This document shows positions 45,431-57,142 of a stretch of 64,000 nt of DNA, in pieces. This stretch comes from Paroedura picta (taxonomy: Eukaryota; Chordata; Lepidosauria; Squamata; Gekkonidae), in NCBI RefSeq assembly GCF_049243985.1, contig NC_135375.1, positions 80,497,674 through 80,561,673 on the forward strand, written 5' to 3'. The notes beneath the pieces are model-generated. The model was not told the origin of the DNA. It worked only from the letters and a program-made list of their open reading frames with translations, and did not search any database. The position numbers and the translations under genes are program-made. Each line of letters begins with the position of its first letter. Position 1 is the first letter of the stretch.

Positions 45431-47065
45431 TAGCAATTATCCTTTTCAATGCTGCCTCTCAGCAAGGAAAAAAGAGGAGTTCAGTCCTTAGCAGTTTCTA
45501 GTAGTGGCAATAAAATTAATTGCTCAGCTTTTTTTCCTGCAAATATTTGGTACCTACTACATGCACTCATGCTTTAAGACACAAACATGCTGAGAGAATT
45601 ACTTCTATTGTTGTTGACTTCTTCAACTATTGTGTGGGGGTATTTGAATCTCTCCCAGAAAGCCTCGCCCAAGAAACAGTTAATAGACGTTGTTGCAGTA
45701 CTTTTGGAATGTTAAGTGTTTTAAGTTTAGCCTATTTGCTTAGATCTCCTATGCAATTGCAAATATGTCTACATTTTAAATTCCCGGAGCTGTACTATAG
45801 TGTTTAAACTCTTTGAAAAGTCAAAATCACATTGTATAAAAAAGTCAGTTTGCCATGTTTTCGGCCTGAGATTTGGACAAGTCATTCTTAGAAGCTCAAG
45901 GTGTATGATCCTGATATGCTCTGACACTTTGCCTCCTTACTTTTGAATGCCAATAATGTCTTCTTTTTTCTCTATTTTTTACTTTTTGAAAGGCAAAACC
46001 GAAACTATCTTCCCTAAAGTTTGTAAACTTAAGGTGTATCCAGTTGATTGATTTTTAATTCTTTTTAGAAATATACTTTAAGTTTAATCCAAATACAAAT
46101 TTCCAGCTGCTATTTTCAGCTACTTTTGTGCCATTTCATCTACAAATCCAATCCTGCACATTTCATTACTCACAAGAGATCTGATCCAACGCCCACTAAA
46201 GCAAATGGAAAGACTCCAATTTCATTTCAATTGGTGTTTGGTGGCTCTAAGAGGAGGGGGGAAATAGCAAATGAACATTTGGAAATGCATGCATATCCAC
46301 ATATTCCCTAGGGATGAGAGTACAGCCAATAAACAGCAGGTTGGGTGAAGATGTAAACATCCTGCTTTGCTTCTTCAAATGTTGTGGCCCACAAATTTAA
46401 AGGTTGTAACTCCTACAGCCTTGGAATAGACATAGTCTGGAATGTCCTGTATGTTGAAATAATTCACAAATGGAAAATGGACAGCAAAGAACACATACAT
46501 GATAAAAGGCCCAAATATAAAACACACTACGGTGGATCCTATCAGCTATTCTGTTTGATTTGATTTCCTGTCCACTGTAGCCACTGTGTCATGGTTACTT
46601 TTATGCACACTGGCCTCACAATCTGGCATAGCTTTTGGGTAATCAAAAGGAGCCATGTTCTGCCACTGTCACCAATGGAAAAGCTTAAGTTGCCTTCAAG
46701 TAACCGTGTTCAGAGTCTGAACACTTTGATTGTTGTCTTGTTTGTGGTAAAAACAAGATCACTAGAATTTATGGCTGAATGGAAAATGGGAAAGGAAGTA
46801 GCTCTTTCCACAAATTAACTGATAGCAGGAATTGTGCTGCTATCCCAGTTGGGGTGTGAATAACATCTGTATTTTATTTAGAAAAATTATATATTACCTC
46901 ACCAGAGACCTGCTGGAGGATGCTGTATGTATATAACTTGTTTATGCATAATCTCTCCATGCAACAGGAAATCCTGCAGAAAGCACATACTCTGGTTGCA
47001 TATACACCACCTATAAGGAATATATGCACATGTGCTCGGTAGTCCTGTACTTGTAGCTGCAGTCC
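45431..47065. other. Non-coding, nothing recognised
   Basis: No exon or classified repeat seen. Confidence 0.45.
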
Positions 47066-47067
47066 CA

Positions 47068-47129
47068 TTAAGGATGCCAGCTTCCATGTGGGACCTGGGG
47101 ATCCCCAGAATTACAGTTCATCAGACTAA
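47068..47129 (-). mobile_element. GTTGCCA/CTCCAGG family repeat, first part, split by CR1
   Basis: GATGCCAGCTTCCATGTGGG, ACCTGGGGATCCCCAGAATT and ACAGTTCATC..AGACTAAAGAGAT match the family in reverse orientation. The sequence stops in mid-element at the CR1 copy and resumes at about 47528. Confidence 0.75.
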
Positions 47130-47527
47130 AGAGATGACTGAGAGGGCATCTGATATAACCATCTTCAAGTATTTAAAAGGGTGCCATATGGAGGATGGAG
47201 CAGAATTGTTCTCTCTTGCCCCAGAGGGACAGACCAGAATCAATGGGATGAAATTAATTCAACAGAAATTCCATCTCAAAATCTGGAAGAAGTTCCTGAC
47301 AGTTCGAGTGGTTTCTCAGTGGAACAGGCTTCTTTGGGAGATGGTGGATTCTCCATCTTTGGAAATTTAGCCATCTGATGGAGAGGCTGATTCTGTGTAG
47401 GTTCGAGGGGTGGCAGGTTACAGTAGATGAGCGATTGGGATGTGAGTGTCCTGCATAGTGCAGGGGGTTGGACTAGATGACTCATGAGGTACCTTCCAAC
47501 TCTATGATTCTATGATTCTATGATTCA
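47130..47527 (+). mobile_element. CR1 LINE, 3' end
   Basis: TATAACCATCTTCAAGTATT, then coding for GCHMEDGAELFSLAPEGQTR, INGMKLIQQKFHLKIWKKF, LTVRVVSQWNRLLWEMVD, SPSLEI. Closes with GGGTTGGACTAGATGACTCA and three ATTCTATG terminal repeats. The ORF2 end is intact for over 80 codons apart from a short deletion after SPSLEI. Confidence 0.93.
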
Positions 47528-47668
47528 CTCCCATGGAGAGAATGGATGGTTTGGAAGGTAGATTTTATGGCATTGTACCCCACTAAGGTTCTTGTTCTCC
47601 CCTGCCTTAACCCCCAGATCTCCAGGAGTTTCCCAATCTGGATCTGGCAACTCACCCCCCCCCCCATC
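47528..47668 (-). mobile_element. GTTGCCA/CTCCAGG family repeat, second part
   Basis: CTCCCATGGAGAGAATGGAT, TTATGGCATTGTACCCCACT, CCCCAGATCTCCAGGAGTTT, CCCAATCTGGATCTGGCAAC complete the element begun at 47068. Followed by a C run. Confidence 0.8.
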
Positions 47669-48195
47669 TCCTGCCAATAGTCAGGTAAGACCTGGCAACT
47701 TTAAGCCCCACTGACTCTGCCCCACCAGTTAGTGTATACATGATTATTGTCCACAAGGTTTACAAATGTTGGTGCTGAAGACAGGTAAAAATTAGCAATT
47801 ATTCTGCAAGATGTTAGTATGGCCTGCTGTTTGTTCACTGGAATTTTATTTAAACTAATGGGAGGACATCAGAGATTATGGAATACCTTGTCAGATTTCT
47901 TTTATTTCCTCTGTTAAAGAAGCTGCATTTTCCATTCTTAACGTCTGGTGCCCTTTCAGAAATAAAAAGTGTCTCCAAATGAAGCAGTCAGGGCTGCTTT
48001 TAGAAATGTAACTAACGTAGGAGATGCGTGATGTAGTCTGATTTACCCATGGAAATATGGAGCATACGGAGCCCAATGGTTGTTTCACCAGATCATTGTA
48101 TTGTCTTATGTTTACAAGTTCTGACTTTTAAAAAGCTTTTAAAATTCCCCGTGTTACTTGCACCATGTTATAACTGTTCAAATACTTGATTAAAT
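47669..48195. other. Non-coding, nothing recognised
   Basis: No exon or classified repeat seen. Confidence 0.45.
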
Positions 48196-48198
48196 ATT

Positions 48199-48430
48199 TA
48201 AATACTTTTGGCTACCTCATGAGAAAGAAGGACTCCCTGGAGAAGAGCCTAATGCTGGGAGTGATTGTGGGCAAAAGAAGAAGGGGACGACAGAGAATGA
48301 GGTAGCTGGATGCAGTAGGTGCAAACTTAAATGGACTAAGAGTAATGGTAGAGGACAGGAAGGCCTGGAGGATCATTGTCCATGGGGTCACGATGGGTCA
48401 GACATGACTTCGCACCTAACAACAACAAAC
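48199..48430 (+). mobile_element. RTE/BovB LINE, extreme 3' end
   Basis: AAATACTTTTGGCTACCTCA, GAGAAGAAGGACTCCCTGG-like (LMRKKDSLEKSLMLG), RGRQRMR, then DRKAWRIIVHGVTMG and the AACAACAAC tail. Only about 230 bp, with a 12-base deletion near 48313 relative to the 3.0 kb copy. Confidence 0.92.
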
Positions 48431-48591
48431 TGTTCAAAGGTAGAGTAATGCATTCACTTGGGTATGATGTTTAAACATTGGTTGGGCAGCACCCATTCTG
48501 GATTACTGATAGAGAGGAATAATAGGAATGTGCATCATCAAGAGAAACCATCTTGACCAGAAGCTTCATATTAAGCACAGAACAAAGTCTC

Positions 48592-48726
48592 AAGCACTTA
48601 AGACCAACAACGTTTTATTCTGGGTATAAATTTTCATATGCACACATAAAATCAATGTATCTGAAGAAGTATGCATGCACATGAGAGCGTATACCCACAA
48701 TAAAATTTTGTTGGTAATTAAGGAAG
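48592..48726. repeat. Dispersed amniote repeat with inverted-repeat structure
   Basis: AGACCAACAACGTTTTATTC, TGGGTATAAATTTTCATATG, ATGTATCTGAAGAAGTATGC, then the approximate inverse CGTATACCCACAATAAAATT and TTGTTGGTAATTA. The two halves pair imperfectly. I recognise the AGACCAACA / ATCTGAAGAAGT words as a repeat common in squamates and turtles; class uncertain. Confidence 0.7.
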
Positions 48727-48729
48727 TGT

Positions 48730-50280
48730 AATACATTCTTGATGCAAGAGTCTATTTTTGCAGAACATACAGCATAGTAGCAATGATAGAAGCAGTTGCT
48801 GAATATAACAATGCTGCATATTTATTCCCAAAGACACAGTAAATAGTGGCCTGTATTGGAAAATCTAGTGTATGACTTCCTGTTACAAGTTTTATTATTT
48901 TTTTAAAAACCTTCTTTTACTTAGACATATGTTGTCAGATCTTGCTCAAAGCTAGCATTCTGGTTAGAAGAACCTGTATAAAGGCACTATAATAAGAGTA
49001 AGATAATTTCCACATGGAGGTGCAAACCTCTCTCTGCCTCCTGCTTGCAGGAGGTTGTAAGCTGCGTGTTTGCACGCCTCCTCACAGGAGACCCCTCCCG
49101 TCTTTTCCCTCTGCCTCATTTATGCACTGGAGGATTCATGCTGGGCTGCAGGCTGGAGTTTTAGTCGTGGCAGGTTGCCCTACCTCTTCCTGCACTGACA
49201 CGGGGGAGCATTTGGCCTGGTGTGCCTCATCTGCCCCTGATTTGTGCTCCTGCACAAGGATTGGGGCAGTGAAGTTCCCAGTGTATAAACAGTTGATGAG
49301 GCTGTAACGGGAAAACAAGCAGAACTTCTCTCCCCCCCCCCCTTCCTTGGCTTGTCAATCACAGCACAGCAGTTCTCTCCTGGACTGAAATTTCTTCCCT
49401 CCCAAGCCCTCCATTTTTTTAAAGTACTTCCATGTTGCTATGTGGTAATGCCACAATGCAGCAGCATTTTAAATACAAAATCAACACTTCTGCATTATTA
49501 TGGAGAAATGCCAGAACAATACAGGACCCCCCCCCCCTTTTTTTTTTTTCTTCTGGGATTTGTAGTGTTTCATACTCTAATTATGTCTGGGTAGATTTTT
49601 TTTTAAAAATTCTCAGAGCAGGAAATGGAGAGGAGAGGTTGGGTGTGAGGGCAGGACAATGTTATAGAGACTATCGTGCCTTGATTCCTCCATATGGGTT
49701 TGCCCCTGGTTGCTCCCTGATGATAAGCACAAATGGATGTGGCAAATCCAGTTTTGGCAATTTTCATCATCCCAAGCCAAATCTAACCAAAACTTGAGCC
49801 AGCCCCTGGACAACCTTGGTATGCAGATGGCATCATGTGGAGAAACCCACCAGCAACTGGAACATGTCCAGAGGTAGATTCCTTGTTTGGAAACTTTACT
49901 TATATTCCAGTAAAGGCGAAGCCATGGATAATCAGATCCTAAAATGGCTTTGTTAAACTCAATATATAATGCAATGGCAAAGGAATTCCAAGCCACCCTG
50001 ATCCTGAATGGGAGCAAGGCCCACTTGGGTAGGTATATTATATATGTTTATTCTTTTTAGTTCAATATGGCCCATTGACCTCCAGAGTGAAATTCCAATC
50101 TTATTGAACATATTTGCAATATGCAATTTTCCTTGCCTGTATCGACTTCCAAGGAGCTTGTCTGGTGTCTTTGTCCTGTTTTAGAATGGATACTTTGAGA
50201 TGAATTGCTAAACTGTCAGATAAATTGTAGTGTATGCTGGTGAGGAAAAGACTTTTCTGTGAAAGTTTTGCACAGGCACA
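48730..50280. other. Non-coding, nothing recognised
   Basis: No exon found. C and T homopolymer runs at 49331-49342 and 49528-49550. The block 49005-49330 is GC-richer than its surroundings and may be an old repeat. Confidence 0.4.
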
Positions 50281-50287
50281 GTGGCTT

Positions 50288-50288
50288 G

Positions 50289-50362
<74 letters not shown>
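50288..50362. repeat. (ATT)n microsatellite at an L2-like tail
   Basis: About 24 uninterrupted ATT units run straight into ATATTTATATTTATACCCCG, the mirrored terminus of an L2-like LINE. It is the element's AAT tail, expanded. Confidence 0.95.
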
Positions 50363-50364
<2 letters not shown>

Positions 50365-50642
50365 TTATATTTATACCCCGCCTCCCCCCGAAGGCTCGAG
50401 GCGGCTTACATAAACCCGTCCCCTAAAACCATAAAATGACAATAAAACCCAATGATTTACAATAATTGTAACAGCGATGGCGTAGCCTACTCATTTGCTC
50501 TCCGCATCCTCATCTACGGTGGGGGGTGACGCTCTCTACCACCAGTTTGTGAGGGGGGGGCTGATCTTCTTTCCGCCCGGCCTCAGTTATAAGCCTGGCG
50601 GAAGAGCTCCGTCTTACAGGCCCTGCGGGTTTAGACTATACT
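50363..50642 (-). mobile_element. L2-like LINE, 3' end
   Basis: ATACCCCGCCTCCCCCCGAA, GGCTCGAGGCGGCTTACATA, AAACCCAATGATTTACAATA, and GCCTGGCGGAAGAGCTCCGT with CTTACAGGCCCTGCGGG. The CpG dinucleotides are well kept, so it is one of the younger copies. Confidence 0.88.
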
Positions 50643-51002
50643 CCAACCACTAGAAGGGCTATGAATTTCTAGTATGCAAACAAAGCTGCTTTGCACAGAT
50701 TATAACACACTTTTAAGTGGAATCCTGTGCTTGTGCAAAGCCACTCAGGGACACGTGTTTAAATTGGTCTCTATCATTTTTGCATACCTTGATGCACAAT
50801 ATTTCTAGATGGTGTATAGCATGCTGTTAGCCAGTTTCACAGCAATTTGTGAAACTCCAAAATGGCAGTTGGACATGCAGTTGTTGTACTGGGATTAGCA
50901 GGTCAGAGCAGTGCTGGGTCAGCCTATGCAATACCACTCCTGGTTAACAAAATTCAAATTGGCCTGTAGTCCCCACTCCTAATTTTAACACTATAGCAGC
51001 AG

Positions 51003-51056
51003 AAGAAGAAGAGTTGGTTCTTAAATGCCACTTTTCTCTACCCGAAGGAGGGTCAA
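51003..51056 (-). mobile_element. Sauria SINE, 3' tail only
   Basis: GAAGAAGAAGAGTTGGTTCT, TAAATGCCACTTTTCTCTAC, CCGAAGGAGGGTC is the mirrored SINE 3' end; the tRNA head is absent. Confidence 0.85.
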
Positions 51057-52765
51057 ATTAAAGCTGCAGTCCTATGCAGACTTTATTGGGCCTAAAGGCT
51101 CACTGAACTCTGTAGAACTTACTGAGACGACATTGTAGGATCAAGCAACACATGAGTGGGCTTGAGTGGTCCTCAAGATTTGTACAGTAGATAGTCACAC
51201 TCCACTGAGGCAAACATTCTTCTCTGGTGGGTTCTACTGCTTCTGTGGCATTCTAAGGTATGACCATTCCATGGCTGCAGCTGTCTTAACATGAAGGCAG
51301 AAAAATGGAAACTGTTTAAGGAGAATGTTTATCTCTTTAGCTAGGCATAGTTTGTTTACTCTCTAATGTAGCGATTTAATGGATGATCACATATCCGATG
51401 TTGCGGGTGTACTGCACTAAATACTTGTTATTCATGCATAACAAAAGTTCATGATTTATCTGATTAAATGGGGTATAAACTCTAGCTTGGATAGCTTCTA
51501 AAGATTCCCGTGGCAATGAAAACATTAAAAGCCATCTCACCTTCTCTGTGGGCAAGGGGGGGGGGAACTGTGTCAGAAACGGCTGACATAATGCACAAAA
51601 GATGAAGAGAGTTGTGGTTGTCTTCATCTTGCACACATGCTGCTTAATATCCATGCAGTTTTATTTAGGATTCCCATATGGTATATTTGGCTCCTCATTG
51701 AGGTGTGTATTTTCCATGGATAGTCCAAGTATGTAAATACTATATACCCAGATGCTAAGGGAGTGTTCACATCCACTCATGATGGGAGCTGAGAAATGTG
51801 TGTAATAGTAATAATAATACATTTTCTTGTGGTTTAGCAAGAGACTTTGGGGACCCAAGCTGAACCTTTTACAGGCAGCCAAGAGAAATGTGTCCAGGTT
51901 GATATTCCTTTTTGATTGTTAGAAATGTGTCCTGTGACTTCCTCATTAACAGATGTCTGGTTGTGTATGTCAGCCAAAAAATTCAAAACTGGGAATCAGA
52001 AAGGGCTTTTTAGATGTATTGGGTGCCTAAATAAAGGTTGCATCAAACTTTGAGCATCTTCCATTCCTATAGCTCCAAGATCCCTTTCTGTTCTTATGTG
52101 CACTTTGTAATCATACCAACTCTTAAAAAAAAACACCAAAAAAACTGGCCTGTTCCTATGCTATTAACAACAGCCTGATGAAACTAAGCAGATGAAACTT
52201 TTCTTGCCACTTGATCTCCATGCCAGGAACAGCTTCTCTTGCTTAATTGCTGTGTCAGGTTGCTTTTAAAGGCTCTGGGATGTGAACAGAAATATCTAAT
52301 TATCTGAATCCTTTATTTTAAAAAACCCACATTTCTTCTGTCCTGAAATCCTGTCAAAGGCATAGCAGCGGTCTAAAAGCGAGATTGGCTAAATTGAGTT
52401 TCACTTTCCTAGGCTGAATGTACTTCTGCACCAGTCCTTGCAGAACTTAGGATAACACCAGTATTCTGTATTGAAAGAGCATGTGGGGAAAGAAATACTG
52501 CATGAAGTACTGAGGAGAAGGGAGAGACTGTATCTCTGTCTTTTTATTGTGCAAAATATTTAGGAGCAGACAGTTTGTAAGAAAAGTAGTATACTAGTAA
52601 AGCTGCCACAATCTCTTCTCCCCACCCTGCTGCTATATCTTTATCATATGCACACCTTCCCCCCCCCCCTTTTCTGGATATATCCATTAGTACTTTCCAT
52701 TGAAAATAGCAGGAATGACTCCTGGCCCATTTATTGTGAGGCACATTCTGTCAGTGAGAGTTAAA
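51057..52765. other. Non-coding, nothing recognised
   Basis: No exon or classified repeat seen. Confidence 0.45.
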
Positions 52766-52767
52766 AT

Positions 52768-53225
52768 AGAATCACAGAACACAGTTTGAAGGCACCCCCA
52801 GAGTCATCTAGTCCAACCCCCTGCACAATGCAGGAACTCACAACTACCTGCCCACCCACATTAACCTCAATTTCATGCCCAAATGATCCCCCCCCCCCAC
52901 CAAAAATCTCCAGAATCCAGCCTGGTCTGGAAGAAATTCACCTACCACCCCATAGTGGCAAACAGCATTTCTCTGGGTATGCTAGGAAGGGTCACAAGAG
53001 AAAGACTGGCACATCCCTTTCTGCCCGCCCACTCACAATCTGCCTAAGTTCATAAAATCAGCATTCTGTCAGATGACTCTGCTTAAAAACTTCCAAAGAA
53101 GGAGAATCCACCACCTCCTGAGGAAGCCTATTCCACTGAGGAACTGCTTAGCTGGAAATTCTTTGGAATTAATTGCAACCCATTGGTTCTGGTCCGACCC
53201 TCTGGGGCAACAGAAAATAATTACT
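52768..53225 (-). mobile_element. CR1-class LINE, 3' end
   Basis: AATAGAATCACAGAACACAG (mirrored terminal repeat), TCATCTAGTCCAACCCCCTG, CCACCACCTCCTGAGGAAGC, CTATTCCACTGAGGAACTGC, TTGGTTCTGGTCCGACCCTC on the + strand are the reverse-orientation CR1 end. A middle block (52840-53060) is not in the other copies and suggests another subfamily. Confidence 0.85.
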
Positions 53226-53504
53226 TTTCTGAGCTACTTTTGAGCATGCACACATTAAGTTTAGGTTGATCTCATTTGGAATGTAGCACCTAATTATGGA
53301 ATGGGTGGGACAAAGTGGAATTAGGGGACATTCAGAATAAAATCAACAGCATACTTCAAAATTGGGGCCTGATTATGCATCCCTAAGAATTTACCAGCAA
53401 GTAGCAGCCCAAAGATCCCGTCTTCCTTAGGACAGTATTATTATTATTTGTAAAGTTACCTGTTCACACTCACAATTTACATTTTTCTGTAAACAAATCT
53501 GGAC

Positions 53505-53560
53505 TCTGATTTTATTGTGCTACTTCAGACCAACACGGCTACCCATCTGCATACCTCTCT
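53505..53560. repeat. Fragment of the dispersed amniote repeat
   Basis: GACTCTGATTTTATTGTGCT and ACTTCAGACCAACACGGCTA, then CCCATCTGCAT, match the end of the repeat noted at 48.6 kb. Confidence 0.7.
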
Positions 53561-53639
53561 CGGCATGTGCCAGCTCTAGTCTTTAAATCAACTGGAAGCA
53601 TGACTTCAGCCCACGACTGGATTCTGAGCTGCTGAAACG

Positions 53640-54480
53640 GACTCTGCTTTAGGTCAGCGGCGTGTATAGTTCTATGGGCGCGCGTGTTGCCCCGGGGCGC
53701 GCGTCCCAGGGTTACACCGCGGTGCTTGAGGAAGGGGTGTGTGATTCAGATCAAATGGGGGGGGGGGGGAGAGACTCCTATAACGAAAGCTACGCTACCT
53801 CTTTAAGACAAGTCAAACAGGGCGAGGCCCTCTTCCAGTTCGCCGCCTGCGCTGCAAACTTCTTATAAATTTAGAAACAATGTTTCTCGAGCGGCCGGCT
53901 TCTGAAATTAACACCGCAGCAGGGCAGAGACCGGAGTCGGAGCAGGCTCCCTCCTCCTTCTCCCGCCCCCCCCCCCCCAATCGGTGTTTGTTGCTCTCCG
54001 CCTTCCACCCAGTCTGACAGCGAGGAGGAGGAGGAGCGGCAGCGACACCCCATCCTGCCCTCCGGAGCTCCGCCGCGCGCAAGTTCTCTCTGCTCGCCCC
54101 CTCTTCCCCACGCCCCGCTCAGCCAAGCGCCCCCCGCCCCGCAACGGCAGCCTTGCCAATAAGGGAGCTCCTCGGGAACGTCCGGCTGCAAGGCAGGAGT
54201 TGGCCAGGCGAGGAGCGACCGGCGAGAGGGACTGATTCCAGCAGAAGGTGTCTGAGGGGACCGGGAGAGAAGTTGCGCGCCTCCCTCTTTTCCCGCCCTT
54301 GAAAGCCCGGAGAGGAGGACTAGCAGTATGGCAGCGGCCGCGGGACGAAGCAGCCGCGCAGTGGCCCCCCTCCTCTCAGTCACCTGGTGGCTCCTCTACG
54401 CGGCTCGACAGGTAAGGGCAGCTGCATCACAGGCCCTCCCCTCTCCCCTGTGCCTCTCGCAGCGGGGTCGCCGAAGGGGT
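53640..54480. promoter_or_regulatory. CpG island spanning promoter and first exon
   Basis: Base composition changes sharply from AT-rich flanks to GC-rich DNA with unmodified-looking CpG density. It includes GC-box-like CCCCGCCCC at about 54133 and a CCAAT at 54156-54160. No TATA box is evident, which fits a broad CpG promoter. The only coding signal inside is the + strand exon at 54328. The transcription start cannot be fixed from sequence. Confidence 0.85.
54328..54411 (+). CDS. First coding exon of an unidentified host gene (signal-peptide exon)
   Basis: ATG with A at -3 and G at +4 (AGTATGG, a strong context) opens 28 codons that end exactly at CGACAG|GTAAGG, a near-consensus splice donor in phase 0. 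The peptide starts MAAAAGRSSR, has a hydrophobic core AVAPLLSVTWWLLYAA, and ends RQ. This is the n/h-region layout of a secretory signal peptide, with cleavage probably near the exon end. The position inside a CpG island supports it. The product is likely secreted or a type I membrane protein, as many such genes encode the signal peptide alone in exon 1. Twenty-eight residues are too few to name the gene. Translation past the donor keeps an open frame but loses any protein-like character. Confidence 0.8.
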
Positions 54481-56629
54481 CGAATGGCAGGTGGACTCCC
54501 GCGTCTCATAGAGAGCCAGAGAGAGCTCCGCTGTCATTTGACCAACGCCCCCTTTCCGGTTGCAAGGTGGGTGTACACATCCATGAAGGGACAGCTGGGG
54601 ACGTTCCTGGCTTTGCTCAGCTCGGGTCCACTTCCACTTTGCTTGTCCCAACTTTTGCAGCATGCTGTAGCACTCAGAGGCTTGGACTAGTTTGTTCCTC
54701 CTCTTGCTGGGCAATGCTAATAGAACCTCAGGTCTCAGCTAAGCCTGCTTCCGAGGGTGGGGGTGGTTAGGGCCAGGTGAGGCAGATGAGAACCACCTGT
54801 GCCTCCCTGAGCTCCTTGAAGGAAGGCTGCTGTTACAAATGTGCTAGGTTGCTGAGCTGCTCAATGGGGTGTTGGTAACTGCAGTGACAGTGTGTTATCC
54901 CAAGCTTTTGGGATAAATTATGTTTCCTACTTGGACTGTCTGATACCTTCTAGTGTGAGGTTTTTGCGGCTGCTACTGATTCTGAAAACAGGTTGGCAGG
55001 TGTCCTCTGCTTTTGAGAATATCTTCAGTAGTTGACCTTTGACATTCCAAACTGTATGAGAGCACAATGCGTGAGCTTCAAAAAACCTGGATTTTTTTAT
55101 TTGGCAGAAGATTTGCTTTTGAGTCTGTAGACAATGAATATGTCAATAAGGAGTAAATTTTTCCTTGCTGTATAATGTCTTTCTTGTATCAGGAAAAACT
55201 GGATAGAGAAGTCTGCCCACCAGTTCCTGTGGGCAATACTTAAGTGACAGCAAAGTGGGAAATCTGACTTTAGGGATATATTCCTACTTTTAGGTTATGT
55301 AACTTGAGTGGAGAGTCTTCAGTCAGAATCAGACTTCCCCCTGGTCTATGGAAATTGGGGCAGCATCCAGAGGCACTTGTCAGTTGTGGCCAGTGCATTG
55401 GTACTGAAGTTGGAGCTGTGTCTCCTGTTACCTGCTGGGGAAGCTATGTGAAGTAGAAATAAACAGGAGTCTTATGGTATTTTATTTCATTTCAACGTAC
55501 ACTTTCATTAGAACTTGGTTCTTCATACAGTGTAATGGCTCCTCACTGAGCTGGCCTTTTATATAGGACAGATTAAAAATAGCTTGAACAAGGGACTAAT
55601 GATTTAGAAACCCCAAGTTCTTCCTTTCTTCCCTTGGGTGGGTGGGAAACACTTGTCAAAACTCCTGTTGAATCCTAATTCAGCACTATCATGCTAGATT
55701 ATCCCTCGGAAAGTTTTTTGTTGGAAAAAAAGTTGTCTTTTAGCTATGTGTGGAAGACTGAAATGTTCTTCCAATTCTGGTTTCTGAATATGAAAATATC
55801 AGATTTGACCCTGTTGGTTTTTCCATACCTCCTGTGTGAAAGATCTGTCTGATTAGAGTCAGTAGCTCTGGCTCATGAAAGCATCTATCAGTCTTTAAGG
55901 TTTTGCTGAAAAAGTCTAAATACATCTATGCTTCCAGAACTGTCAGACAGGTTCCTCTACTCATGAGAACAGGGACATTAGAAGGCAAACTAGAATTCCT
56001 CAAGTAGTTCTTATAGAAAGCAATGCTAAAAGAACCGCTAACAATAAAAGTAGAAACTGACTTGGAAATCACAGGTGCTGCCAAGACTGGTTTTCTTCAA
56101 ACAACAGAACTTACATTACAAAGTGGACCCCCCCCCATGCCCCTTATGTGACCACTTAGATTTCAACCACTGCACCTTCCCCCATTTTTTGAAAAATACG
56201 TGTATTATTCAAGGTGCCAATCGAATCTATAGTTGTTGCAAGGATTGTGCCAGTATAAGTTACGCCAGTATCCTTAAAGTTTTAAAATAGACTCTGCAAA
56301 TGCCACTGTGTAAATAGAGATTGTCTGCCTTTTCTGCCTGTGCCACAAAAATGATAAATTTGGCATATTCTGGTCCTCATAGTGCCAAACTAAAATCCAT
56401 AGTGTGAATCTTGCCAGATTCTATTTTTGTTCATTGTTTTAAAGATAGATCACGCCCTCCTACTGTGAGTGCACTGCTGAATCTTCTACATTTTCCAAAC
56501 AACATTGATGCACACCTGGGGCTGTTGCCATTACTCTTTGGAGGATCAGGCAAATTCCATTAGAATTTCTATGGTTTTCTAGTTGCTGTGGATCTCTAGT
56601 ATAGCCCCTTCTAAGCTCTAGCTACACTT

Positions 56630-57036
56630 TGTATTCTTTATAGTCCGACTTCTTCACTGAGGCCCAAGGCAGTCTACACAGTGTAAATCCACATGATCAG
56701 TGGCTGGGAAATACAAAACAAAGCAGTAAGGTTTGAAAAGGGGCAGAAATCTGAAAAATGGAGCTGAAATGAAGCATGCACATGACACATTAAACAATGT
56801 GGAAATTGACTAGTAGAATTCTGCTTATAGCAAGAAAAAGTACACTCTATACATAGTATAGCCTATAGTCCCTCTACCAAAGCATCTTTCAGAAATCTTA
56901 TGATAGTATAGTGGTAATTACCTGTGTAAAATACCTCTTGAATAATTCTTTGTAGCATAGTGTATGGAAAGCTAGGAAGGTGAAAACCTTCTTGATCTTC
57001 TCAAGCAGGCAGTTCCATAAAGTGGGGGCCACAACA
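56630..57036 (-). mobile_element. L2-like LINE, 3' region
   Basis: TATAGTCCGACTTCTTCACT, GAGGCCCAAGGCAGTCTACA (mirrored terminus) to AGGCAGTTCCATAAAGTGGG (complement of an LWN-containing ORF2 end). Same order and orientation as 30.18-30.60 kb, including GCTTATAGCAA..TTCTATACA words. Ends where another L2-like copy begins. Confidence 0.7.
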
Positions 57037-57037
57037 G

Positions 57038-57142
57038 CAAATTTTATTTATTTATTACTTATACTTGGATTTATATAACCATTTCTTCCAAATGCTGGCT
57101 TGGGGCAATTTACATGATAAATACATTATCCCAACATGATAA
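57038..57142 (-). mobile_element. L2-like LINE 3' end, first part, split by a SINE
   Basis: AATTTTATTTATTTATTACT, TATACTTGGATTTATATAAC mirror the LINE terminus. The element continues after the Sauria SINE from about 57429. Confidence 0.75.

Noticed and set aside
53871-54383. A 170-codon minus-strand open frame, and others overlapping it in the CpG island
   Set aside because: GC-rich DNA lacks stops in all frames; composition is Arg/Gly/Ala/Ser-rich with no motif, and the promoter context supports the + strand exon instead.
54412-54770. Extension of the first exon past the donor (open to about 120 codons)
   Set aside because: The near-consensus GTAAGG donor and the loss of protein-like composition after it argue for an intron.
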